From NCBI GenBank assembly GCA_016839165.1, contig CP069300.1:2170001-2234000 (forward strand): DNA of 64,000 nt. The letters are read 5' to 3'. The notes beneath the pieces were generated by a model. It had not been told where the DNA came from, searched no databases, and worked only from the letters and a program-made list of their open reading frames with translations. Both the position numbers and the translations under genes were made by a program. Shown here piece after piece: positions 7,424 through 15,020 of this stretch. The DNA comes from Bradyrhizobium sp. PSBB068 (GTDB lineage Bacteria > Pseudomonadota > Alphaproteobacteria > Rhizobiales > Xanthobacteraceae). The first letter of the stretch is position 1. Every line of letters begins with the position of its first letter.

Positions 7424-9082
7424 ATGACCGCCAACGGCCGGACCCGATCAACGAACCGAGCGACCGTCGCGGCCGCGGCGTTGCTGCTGGTCTGTGTTGC
7501 CGGTTCGGCCTACGCCCAAAGTTTCATGCGATCACCGATCGGCGGCGGGGTCTCGGCTGGGCCGCGGATCAATCCGGGCATCGGCAGGCCCGGTGGCAGC
7601 GCCGCCGGCGGGCCGCCGCTCTCGGCGGACCGTGGCCCGCCTGCGTCCTGGACCGACGAGGGCCCACGATCGGGAATGCGACCGCCCGATGCACGCTACG
7701 CACCCCGCCTCTCCTCCGGCTGCGACAATGCTGACCGCGGCCAATGCGCCGACCGGCCGGTTGCCAGCAACGGCAGCGGCAAGGGCGCCGCGAGGAAGGG
7801 CAGGGCCGGCGGTGGCGGCATCCGCGCACAGGACGTGGCGGGCACGCGAACCGTGCCGAACGAACTCGTGGCGGAAATCGACGGCATCCTGACCGAGGCC
7901 CAAGCCGACGCGCTGGCGCGCCGCCACGGCCTGAGACGGATCGCCTCGCAGAACATCCCGCTGCTGGGGGCGACCATCGGCCTGTTCCGCATCGCCGGCA
8001 ATCGCTCGGCCGATGCCGTGAGCCGCGAATTCGCAAACGATGGCAGCGTCCGCTCGGTGCAGCCGAACTACCGGTACGCGCTGCAGGACCAGCGCGCGGC
8101 ATCAGGCGGCAATGATCCGGCGCAATATGCGCAGGCGAAGCTGCATCTGCCCGAGGCGCACAGGCTGGCGCGCGGGATGAATGTGACTATTGCCGTCATC
8201 GACTCCGGCATCGACGCAGCCCATCCGGAATTGGCCAACACCGTCGCGGATACATTTGATGCGCTCGGCAGCAAGGATGGCCCACATGCCCACGGCACCG
8301 CCATCGCCGGCGCAATTGCCGCGCGGGTCAGGCTGACGGGAAGCGCGCCGGAAGTGCGGATCCTGGCGATCCGCGCCTTTGGCGTGGTTGGCGGCGGCGC
8401 CGAGAGCACCTCCTATGTGATCCTCAGGAGCCTCGACTACGCGGTGGCGCATGGCGCGCAGATCGTGAACATGAGCTTTGCCGGGCCGAAAGACGCACTT
8501 GTCGGGCGCGCGGTGGCCGCCGCTGCGGCGAAGGACGTCATGCTGGTCGCCGCGGCCGGCAATGCCGGCCCGACATCGCCGCCGCTGTATCCGGCCGCTT
8601 ATCCCGACGTGATCGCGGTGAGCGGTATCGATGCCGGCGACCGACTGATGGCGGCGTCGAACCGCGGCAGCCATATCGCGCTGGCGGCGCCGGGCGCGGA
8701 CATCCTCGTGCCGGTGCCGGACGGCAAATATCAGCTGATGTCGGGCACTTCCTTTTCGGCCGCGTTCGTCAGCGGCATCGCGGCGCTGGTGCTGGAGCGT
8801 GGTCCGGCATTGAAGCCCGCCGAGGTGCGACGGATCCTGACCGGCACGGCCCGCGATCTCGGGGCGCCTGGACGCGACGATCTGTTCGGGGCCGGGGAGG
8901 CCGACGCGCTCGCCGCGGTGATGGCCGCGGCCAATGCTCCGGTTGCAGCGGCCACGGACAAACTGCCGCAGCCCGCGCCGACGCCGGACGGCAATAACAC
9001 TTCCGTGAGCCGCGCGTTGAATGAAGCCGCGCCCTCGATCGCATCGGAGTTTTCCGCTGCAAATCGCGGCGCCGCACGGTGA
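7424..9082 (+). CDS. secreted subtilisin-like S8 serine protease
   Basis: A 552-residue pre-pro-protease. A signal peptide ends near AYAQ (residues 29-32), then comes a Gly/Pro-rich segment, then a pro-domain-like region (about 145-220). The catalytic domain carries Asp260 (AVIDSGIDAAHPEL), His290 (HAHGTAIAG), the oxyanion Asn380 (AAGNAG) and Ser443 (SGTSFSAAFVSG), so the triad is complete. A low-complexity tail follows. The start has GAGG seven bases upstream. It lies 38 bases after the anti-sigma gene and is probably in the same operon. Expected location is periplasm or outside the cell; the substrate is unknown. Confidence 0.93.
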   Translation: MTANGRTRSTNRATVAAAALLLVCVAGSAYAQSFMRSPIGGGVSAGPRINPGIGRPGGSAAGGPPLSADRGPPASWTDEGPRSGMRPPDARYAPRLSSGCDNADRGQCADRPVASNGSGKGAARKGRAGGGGIRAQDVAGTRTVPNELVAEIDGILTEAQADALARRHGLRRIASQNIPLLGATIGLFRIAGNRSADAVSREFANDGSVRSVQPNYRYALQDQRAASGGNDPAQYAQAKLHLPEAHRLARGMNVTIAVIDSGIDAAHPELANTVADTFDALGSKDGPHAHGTAIAGAIAARVRLTGSAPEVRILAIRAFGVVGGGAESTSYVILRSLDYAVAHGAQIVNMSFAGPKDALVGRAVAAAAAKDVMLVAAAGNAGPTSPPLYPAAYPDVIAVSGIDAGDRLMAASNRGSHIALAAPGADILVPVPDGKYQLMSGTSFSAAFVSGIAALVLERGPALKPAEVRRILTGTARDLGAPGRDDLFGAGEADALAAVMAAANAPVAAATDKLPQPAPTPDGNNTSVSRALNEAAPSIASEFSAANRGAAR

Positions 9083-9225
9083 TTTTCGTCGCCGGACGCC
9101 TGCAGCGGTGCGATGGAACCGGGCGGCGAAAAGGTTAAAAAAATCGCCGGCGATTTGAACGTCCGCCTTGCTCTCACGACTTATGTGTGTGGGAGCGGTT
9201 TATCCCTCCCCGGCTATATCAGGCG

Positions 9226-9299
9226 CGAGCGCCCATCCACCCCAAGCGCCCATATGGCTTTGACCCGTCCGGTTGTCCCCCCGGACGGGTCTTTCATTT
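9226..9299 (+). ncRNA. possible small RNA ending in a Rho-independent terminator
   Basis: A consensus-like alphaproteobacterial -10 (CTATAT, 9214-9219) stands 7 bases before the proposed 5' end. The stretch then contains GGGC/GCCC-type pairings and ends with a perfect 11-bp stem and a T-rich tail. No -35 close to consensus was found, and no known RNA family was recognised. The alternative is that only a protease-operon terminator is present. Confidence 0.3.
9262..9299 (+). terminator. Rho-independent terminator
   Basis: GACCCGTCCGG (9262-9272) pairs perfectly with CCGGACGGGTC (9281-9291) across an 8-base loop, followed by TTTCATTT. It ends either the possible small RNA or the protease operon. 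Confidence 0.75.
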
Positions 9300-9612
9300 G
9301 TGGGGTACCTTGCACGACCGACCGGCCGAGCGTGGTCCCGGCACTGCGCGATCGCGACAGCTGCGATCGTTTGCTGTGGATGATTTGGCTGCGCCGCGTC
9401 CGCCAGCGATGCGCATCGCCGTCATGCAAGTCGATGACTTGACGACGGTTCGAGCAAGAAACTCCGTAGTAGAGCGGACTTCTCCCATCGCCCGTCGCCG
9501 ATTAAGAATTTAGTTAGACTTTATTTACCTTTTCCACAGAATATCAGCGTCACGTCCAGTTGATTCGGTTCGGTTGCGTCTGCGTCCGTTTCTTTCCCTG
9601 CGGGCAAGTTCA

Positions 9613-10107
9613 ATGACACATCGGACCGACGTGGCCAGAGGCCAGGAGATCGTTGCACGCTGGTGCAACCTCGCCGAGCAAAGGCTGGAACACCTTACCG
9701 AACTTTTCGAGACCGGACGTTGGCGCCGCTATCACAGCGAGCAGGCCTTCCTCGAGAACATCAGGGAAGCCCGGGCCGCGGTCGATATCTGGCGGGAATT
9801 GCTGACCCGCGAAGCCTCGCTCGACAATTCGCCAATCGACCTGTCCTGGCTCGGCCGTGGCAAGTCGAAGCTGCCGCCGCCCGATCTCTCGCCGATGCCT
9901 CAGCGCCGCGCGGAAGCCGCGACCTTGGCGCAGGCCGCGATGACCGCAGTCGCGGCCGCGCTGGAAACCGCCGCCGAGGTGCTCGAGCAGCCGCCCGTTG
10001 TCGCCGACGCGCCGTCGCTGGAGATGCCCCCTCCGGTGATGCCGCCGCCGGTGCTTGATCTCGACACCATCCAGCGACGCTACCCGCTGCTGCGCAACGC
10101 GCTGTAG
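9613..10107 (+). CDS. TIGR03809 family protein
   Basis: A 164-residue soluble protein from ATG 9613 (MTHRTDVARGQEIVARW). An N-terminal helical region of about 85 residues is rich in aromatic and charged residues (RLEHLTELFETGRWRRYHSE). A middle follows rich in Ala, Glu and Pro, and it ends DLDTIQRRYPLLRNAL. This matches what I recall of TIGR03809, a family known only from Bradyrhizobium-type genomes and defined by standing beside TIGR03808 genes. A TIGR03808 gene does lie next door, convergent, across a palindromic repeat. No biochemical function is established. Confidence 0.75.
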   Translation: MTHRTDVARGQEIVARWCNLAEQRLEHLTELFETGRWRRYHSEQAFLENIREARAAVDIWRELLTREASLDNSPIDLSWLGRGKSKLPPPDLSPMPQRRAEAATLAQAAMTAVAAALETAAEVLEQPPVVADAPSLEMPPPVMPPPVLDLDTIQRRYPLLRNAL

Positions 10108-10114
10108 GTATTTG

Positions 10115-10186
10115 GCATGATCTCCGCGCAAACGCGTTCCGCGTTTGTCGCGCGGGAAAACCGCTTCGCGTTTTTCCGGATCATGC
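10115..10186. repeat. palindromic intergenic repeat (GCATGATC-bounded)
   Basis: The element is bounded by GCATGATC (10115-10122) and its reverse complement GATCATGC (10179-10186). Inside are two further hairpins: CAAACGCG-TTC-CGCGTTTG, and one pairing GGAAAACCGC with GCGTTTTTCC around TTC. It lies in the gap between two convergent genes. It shares its ends and the GGAAAA/TTTTCC arms with the element at 39249-39291, so it belongs to a dispersed repeat family and may also act as a bidirectional terminator. Confidence 0.75.
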
Positions 10187-10187
10187 T

Positions 10188-11558
10188 CTAGCGCCGCACC
10201 GCGTTGGCGCCGACCACGAGCTGCGCATATTGCTGGGCGCCGCCAGCCGACAGGTCTGAGGTAACGGGGCGGGCATGGTCGAGCCCGACCACTGCGCCGC
10301 CCGGGGTTTCCGAGATCATGTTGTTGTTGATCAGCGCGGAGCCTGCGCCCGGCACCACCGAGACGCCGATCCCGACGAAAGCCTTGCGCACGACATTGCC
10401 CGATATCGCGACGTCGCGCAGGTACTTGCCCCAGCCGGCGACGATGCCGAAAGTCGGCGCGTTCTCGATCACATTGCCGGTGACGGTGCTGTCCGCCTCG
10501 ACATAGATGCCGATGCCGGCGCCGTCGTTCGGGTCGGTGCCGACAGGGCGCTTCGGCAACAAATTGCGGATGATGTTGCCCTGGACCACCGCGATGCGCC
10601 CGCCCTCGTTGAAATTGCATACGGAGACGCCGATCGCGGCGCCGTCGACCGTGTTGTTGGCGATGACAGCGGCCTCGAACGAGAACTCCGAATAGAGCGC
10701 GACCTCGCGCACATTGCTGACGCTGTTGTCCGTGATGTGGATGTTGGAGGCCGAATTGCCGCGCACCGCCGAGAAGTCGCAATTGCTGATGCGGTTGCCG
10801 CGCACGATCACATTGCCGGCGCGGAAGGCGTTGATGGCATTGCCGTACTGTCCGGAGCCGCCGGGGCCGGCCTTGATGTCCTCGATGCGGTTGTCGGCGA
10901 CGATCGAGCCGTCGTCGCCGATCGCGCTGCGCAGGATCTCGATGCCGTTGTCGTTGGTGCCCTTGATGGTGTTGCGCGCGACCATCAGGCCGAGCGCGTC
11001 GAACGACACCAGTGCAGTCGACGCGATGCCGGTGAAGACATTGTTGCTGACGTCGCCCGACATCTGCTCGAACCAGATGCCGCTGCCGCCGCTGGCCATG
11101 AACTGGCAATCAGTGATGCGGATGTCGCGGCCGGCCAGGCAATGCACGAGGCCGCGCCGCGTCGGCAGCGGGACGTTGCCGCCGTCGAAGGACAGGCCCA
11201 TCAGGACGATGCCGCCGGCGCCTTCGGCCTCCAGCAGCGAGGCACCGCCGTTGAACACCAGCCGGCTGGCGCCGCGCACGCCGATCAACTGGCTGCCGGG
11301 CGCCAGTCGCAACAGCCCGGTGCGGTAGACCCCGGGCGGGAACGCGAGCGGCACCTGCGCGCGCGCGGCGTCATCGATCGCGCGCTGCAGGTTGCGGGTC
11401 TGGTCCTCGGGGCTGCCGGGGCGAACGCCGTAGTGCGTGACGTCGCGGCCGAGCGAGCCTGTGGATTGCGCGGCAGGCGCAGCGTCCGGCGACAACGCAA
11501 GCGCGCCGGCGACGCCGGCGGCGGATGCTCCGATCAGATGACGGCGGTTGACGTCCAT
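10188..11558 (-). CDS. TIGR03808 family Tat-exported parallel beta-helix protein
   Basis: A 456-residue protein. The start at 11558 places GAGGG eight bases upstream and opens a twin-arginine signal (NRRHLIGASAAG, then a hydrophobic stretch ending PAAQ). ATG 11564 is an alternative. The body is made of repeated turns with N-x-I/V patterns (VADNRIED, VRGNRISN, ITDNSVSN, IANNTVDG, VQGNIIRN, VTGNVIEN, ISGNVVRK), the mark of a right-handed parallel beta-helix as in pectate lyases and other polysaccharide-acting proteins. This is the TIGR03808 family, found next to TIGR03809 genes. The substrate is unknown; a periplasmic carbohydrate-related role is inferred. Confidence 0.88.
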   Translation of the reverse strand: MDVNRRHLIGASAAGVAGALALSPDAAPAAQSTGSLGRDVTHYGVRPGSPEDQTRNLQRAIDDAARAQVPLAFPPGVYRTGLLRLAPGSQLIGVRGASRLVFNGGASLLEAEGAGGIVLMGLSFDGGNVPLPTRRGLVHCLAGRDIRITDCQFMASGGSGIWFEQMSGDVSNNVFTGIASTALVSFDALGLMVARNTIKGTNDNGIEILRSAIGDDGSIVADNRIEDIKAGPGGSGQYGNAINAFRAGNVIVRGNRISNCDFSAVRGNSASNIHITDNSVSNVREVALYSEFSFEAAVIANNTVDGAAIGVSVCNFNEGGRIAVVQGNIIRNLLPKRPVGTDPNDGAGIGIYVEADSTVTGNVIENAPTFGIVAGWGKYLRDVAISGNVVRKAFVGIGVSVVPGAGSALINNNMISETPGGAVVGLDHARPVTSDLSAGGAQQYAQLVVGANAVRR

Positions 11559-11899
11559 GGGCATGGCCCTCGCAACATTCGCGAGCGGTGACGTTCGCGC
11601 CCGATACGTACCGCGAAACGCGGCGCGGCATGGTGAACACGCCGACGCAGCAAGGCGATTGTTGGCGGTAGGGTTAACTCCCGGTGCAGCCGGCTCAAAT
11701 TGTCAAACGGCGATCGCGATTGGGGATGGGGAACAGTTCCGTATCCTCGCGACATGTCCGAAGCGTCGCGTCGCCTCGTCCAAAGCCATGCAGAAGACGC
11801 AGCGTGCCGCGCGGACACGAACTGTCTCGCGCGGTTGCCACGGGCCGCTCCCCGGCCGATGATCCGCAAAACAAGTCAGAGCCGATCGAGAGGAAACGA
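11559..11899. other. divergent intergenic region, TIGR03808 gene / ThDP enzyme gene
   Basis: No gene is supported in these 341 bases. A GTTAAC palindrome lies near 11670. A strong AGAGGA ribosome site just before 11900 serves the ThDP enzyme gene. I see no clear promoter. Confidence 0.35.
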
Positions 11900-13564
11900 A
11901 TGCGCGGGCGTCGTGTACTGATGGAATCGTTCGTGTCGCATGGCGTGCGTCATATCTTCGGCAATCCCGGCACCACGGAAACACCGCTGCTCGACAGCCT
12001 GCCGGCATTTCCGCAACTCGAATACATCATGGCGCTGCATGAAGGCGTCGCCGTCAGCGCCGCCAGTTTCTACGCGCAGGCGGCGAGGCGCGTCACCGTT
12101 GCCAATTTGCACGTCGCTCCCGGCCTTGGCAACGGCATCGGCTCGCTCTACGGCGCGTTGAAGGCAGGTTCGCCCGTGGTGGTGACAGCGGGCCAGCAGG
12201 ACACGCGGATGCGGCTCAAGAACCCGCTGCTCGGCCACGATCTCGTGGCAATGGCGGCACCGGTGACCAAGTGGAGCGTGCAGATCGAGCGCGCCGACGA
12301 GATCGCACCGATCATGCGGCGCGCGTTCAAGGTCGCGACCGACGCGCCGCAGGGGCCGGTATTCGTGTCGCTGCCGATCGACGTCCTGGAACAGGAAACC
12401 GTGGTCGACGCCTCGACGCCGGACAATCTATGGCGATCGACGCGTCCTGATCCGGCAGGCATCGATGCGCTGGTCGCGCTGCTGCTGAAGTCGAAAAATC
12501 CGGCCATCGTCGCCGGGGACGACGTGGCGCGATCCGGCGGCGAAGAGGCGTTGGTGGCGCTGGCGGAGGCGATCGGCGCCACTGTCTGGTTCGAAGGGCT
12601 GCGCCATCACGCGCCGTTCCCGACCAGCCATCCGAGCTACCGTCAGTCGGTCCCGGGCGATGCCCGCCAGGTGCGGAAGGCGCTCGGCGATACCGATCTC
12701 GTGCTGCTGATCGGCGGTCCGTTCTTCGAGGACATCTGGTTTGCGCCGGGCGGCCACATTCCCGACGGCGCGGCCTTGCTGCAGATCGAGGCGTCGGCCG
12801 AGCGGCTCGCGCTCAACAACCGGCTCGATGCCGGCATCGTCGGTGACATCGCCGTCAGCCTCGGCGCGTTGACGGACGCGTTGCGCGCAAAGGCTGGCGC
12901 GGCGTTCAGGGATGCCGCGCAAGGCCGCAATGCCATGCTGGCCGAATTGCAGCGGAAAGAGAAAGACGCCTATCGCGCCCGCGTCGAGAAAGGCTGGGAC
13001 CGCGAGCCGAGCTCGATGCCGCGCGTCACCGCGGAACTCCGTCGCGGACTTCCGGATGATGTCGTGATCGTCGATGAAAGCATCACGGCCAGTCTCGATC
13101 TCGCGCGGGCCTTCGACTATCGCGGCTTCGGCGATTATTTCGGCGGCCGCGGCGTCGGCATCGGGCAGGGCCTCGCCGGCGCGATCGGCGTCAAGGTCGC
13201 GATGCCGGACCGTCCGGTTGTCGCCATCTCCGGCGACGGCTCGGCGATGTACGCGATCCAGGCACTGTGGACGGCCGCGCACCACAAGCTTGCGATCGTG
13301 TTCGTGGTGCTCGCGAACCGCGAGTACCGCATTCTCAAGCACAATGTGGACGTCTGGCGTCAGAATTTCGAAGCCAGCACCCAGCATCCCTATCAGAACA
13401 TGGATATCACCGGTCCGGCGCTCGACTTCGTGCATCTTGCCGCCGGGATGGGCGTCGAGGCCGTCAGGGTCGAGAAGGCCGACGAGATCGCCGCCGCAGT
13501 TGCCAAGGCTGTCGCGACCCGGCGGCCGTACCTCGTCGAGATCGCAATCGAGGGAAAGCGCTAG
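11900..13564 (+). CDS. thiamine-diphosphate-dependent enzyme, benzoylformate decarboxylase/acetolactate synthase-like
   Basis: A 554-residue protein from ATG 11900, with AGAGGA six bases upstream; the longer frame is discarded. The three-domain ThDP fold is visible. The N-terminal Pyr domain has Glu48 (MALHEGVAVSAAS), which activates the cofactor. A central domain follows, then a C-terminal PP domain with the GDGS motif (SGDGSAMYAIQALW) that ends in an Asn-containing segment (VLANREYR). The FGNPGTTE start is typical of benzoylformate decarboxylase-type enzymes. A short-chain dehydrogenase follows 11 bases downstream, suggesting a two-step pathway that converts a 2-keto acid to an aldehyde and then oxidises or reduces it. 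The substrate is not determined. Confidence 0.85.
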   Translation: MRGRRVLMESFVSHGVRHIFGNPGTTETPLLDSLPAFPQLEYIMALHEGVAVSAASFYAQAARRVTVANLHVAPGLGNGIGSLYGALKAGSPVVVTAGQQDTRMRLKNPLLGHDLVAMAAPVTKWSVQIERADEIAPIMRRAFKVATDAPQGPVFVSLPIDVLEQETVVDASTPDNLWRSTRPDPAGIDALVALLLKSKNPAIVAGDDVARSGGEEALVALAEAIGATVWFEGLRHHAPFPTSHPSYRQSVPGDARQVRKALGDTDLVLLIGGPFFEDIWFAPGGHIPDGAALLQIEASAERLALNNRLDAGIVGDIAVSLGALTDALRAKAGAAFRDAAQGRNAMLAELQRKEKDAYRARVEKGWDREPSSMPRVTAELRRGLPDDVVIVDESITASLDLARAFDYRGFGDYFGGRGVGIGQGLAGAIGVKVAMPDRPVVAISGDGSAMYAIQALWTAAHHKLAIVFVVLANREYRILKHNVDVWRQNFEASTQHPYQNMDITGPALDFVHLAAGMGVEAVRVEKADEIAAAVAKAVATRRPYLVEIAIEGKR

Positions 13565-13575
13565 AGGAGCTTTTG

Positions 13576-14346
13576 ATGACAGGCATGCTGGACGGCAAGG
13601 CCGCGTTGGTCACGGGTGGTGGGTCTGGCATCGGCCGGGCAACGGCGATTGCGATGGCGCGCGAAGGCGCGCGCGTGGCGGTGTCCGATCTCTCTAAGGA
13701 GGGCATCGACGAGACGGTCGCGCTGATCAACGCCGCCGGCGGCCAGTCGATCGCGATCCAGGGCGACGTGACCGACGAGGCCGATGTCGCGAACATGGTG
13801 GCGCGCACGGTGTCGGCGTTCGGGCGCATCGACTGCGCGTTCAACAATGCCGGCGTTGCCGGGCGCTCGGTCGGCCCGCCCGGCCAGCGCATCCATGAGC
13901 TCACGCAGCCCTCGGTGGCGAAGATGTTTTCGGTGAATCTGATGGGCGTGTTCCTGTGCCTGAAATACGAGATCGCGCAGATGCTGAAGCAGGGTGACGG
14001 CGGCGCGATCGTCAACACGGCCTCGATCGCCGGGCTGGTCGGCCTCGCCACCTCGGCCCACTATGTCGCGACCAAGCACGGCGTCGTCGGGCTGACCAAG
14101 TCTGCGGCGATCGAGTACGCCCAGGACGGTATTCGCGTGAACTGCGTCAATCCCGGATACATCAAAACGCCCATGACCAGGGAGACGATGGACGAACGCT
14201 ACGACGAGATCATCGCCAAGGTCCCCGTGCGTCGCCTGGGCGTGCCCGAGGAAATCGCCGAAGCGGTCGTCTGGATGTGCTCGGACAAGGCCTCTTTCAT
14301 GACCGGCGCATCGCATGTGATCGACGGCGGCTACAGCGCTGCCTGA
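13576..14346 (+). CDS. short-chain dehydrogenase/reductase (classical SDR)
   Basis: A 256-residue oxidoreductase with the classical layout: TGGGSGIG cofactor loop at 13-20, an Asp at the end of beta-2 (VSDLS, 36-40) favouring NAD(H), NNAG at 90-93, and the catalytic Ser150, Tyr163 and Lys167 (YVATK). The ribosome site AGAGGAG overlaps the stop codon of the upstream ThDP enzyme gene, so the two are co-transcribed and probably coupled. The 3' end overlaps the convergent pyroglutamyl peptidase gene by 16 bases. It is probably a cytoplasmic alcohol or hydroxy-acid dehydrogenase acting with its neighbour. The substrate cannot be read from the sequence. Confidence 0.92.
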   Translation: MTGMLDGKAALVTGGGSGIGRATAIAMAREGARVAVSDLSKEGIDETVALINAAGGQSIAIQGDVTDEADVANMVARTVSAFGRIDCAFNNAGVAGRSVGPPGQRIHELTQPSVAKMFSVNLMGVFLCLKYEIAQMLKQGDGGAIVNTASIAGLVGLATSAHYVATKHGVVGLTKSAAIEYAQDGIRVNCVNPGYIKTPMTRETMDERYDEIIAKVPVRRLGVPEEIAEAVVWMCSDKASFMTGASHVIDGGYSAA

Positions 14347-15020
14347 TACGCGCGAGCAGTCCGATCCGCATCGCTCACGCGCGTGGCCTGCCGGGTCAGT
14401 TTCACCAGCTCCAGCAGCATGGCCTCGCCGGCATCGACCAGCTGCTCCAGCGTGATGGATGACCTTCCGGTCGCCGCCGTGCCATCATGGGCCAGCGGCG
14501 GAACGTGGATGAATTGCGCGAGGCGGAGGTCGTTGCTGCCGTTCACGGCCTCGATCGCGCGCCAGCTCAGATAGTTGCAGAGATAGCTGCCGGCATCGCG
14601 CGACAGCCGCGCATCGATGCCTGTGGCCAGCGCCGCGCGCAGCAGTCTTTCGCTGTGCGGCCCGAACATCATCGCGTCGGCGCCGCCAGCGATCGATCCC
14701 GTGCGTGCATGCTGGCGGCCGGCATCGGGAAAGCGTGTGGTCACCGCGTTGCGGGCGCGGCTTTCGATCCGTAGATGCGCGGTGCGGCCGGCGAGGCCGA
14801 ACATCAACAGCGCCTGCGGGCGACGCGTTGCGATCAGCTCCGGCAATTCTCGATCGACGGCCGCGTAGGTGACATCGAAGATATGGCTGGTCAGCGCAAT
14901 GTCGTCGAAGGCGGGGCGGCGCAGGGCGGTCAGCCGCTTCACCAGCGGCATGGTCGGATTGAATGGCGCGCCCGGGAACGGGCCGAAGCCCGTGAGCAGG
15001 ATGCGCGGCTTGCCGCTCAA
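14331..15020 (-). CDS. pcp: pyroglutamyl-peptidase I (pyrrolidone-carboxylate peptidase)
   Basis: A 229-residue C15 cysteine peptidase that removes N-terminal pyroglutamate. The family opening RILLTGFGPFPGAPFNPT is present. The catalytic triad is Glu86 (AHLRIESRARN), Cys148 (GSYLCNYLSW) and His172 (FIHVPPL). The start is a TTG at 15018-15020 overlapping the stop of meaB (TTGA), because the recognisable domain begins immediately after it and the upstream frame is meaB shadow. It is therefore translationally coupled to meaB, an unrelated function. It overlaps the SDR gene tail to tail. Confidence 0.87.
   Translation of the reverse strand: MSGKPRILLTGFGPFPGAPFNPTMPLVKRLTALRRPAFDDIALTSHIFDVTYAAVDRELPELIATRRPQALLMFGLAGRTAHLRIESRARNAVTTRFPDAGRQHARTGSIAGGADAMMFGPHSERLLRAALATGIDARLSRDAGSYLCNYLSWRAIEAVNGSNDLRLAQFIHVPPLAHDGTAATGRSSITLEQLVDAGEAMLLELVKLTRQATRVSDADRTARAYQAAL

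Larger units (their letters stand above)
9083..9612. other. intergenic region downstream of the protease gene
   Basis: These 530 bases hold no supported protein gene; the predicted frames are short and inconsistent. There is a CTATAT -10-like element at 9214-9219 and a strong hairpin with a T-rich tail at 9262-9299, discussed as a possible small RNA. An AT-rich stretch at about 9500-9545 probably contains the promoter of the TIGR03809 gene. Confidence 0.45.

Noticed and set aside
11684..11899. Extended N-terminus of the ThDP decarboxylase-like protein
   Set aside because: The extra 72 residues are Arg/Ser-rich and unlike any family N-terminus, and a strong ribosome site precedes the internal ATG at 11900.
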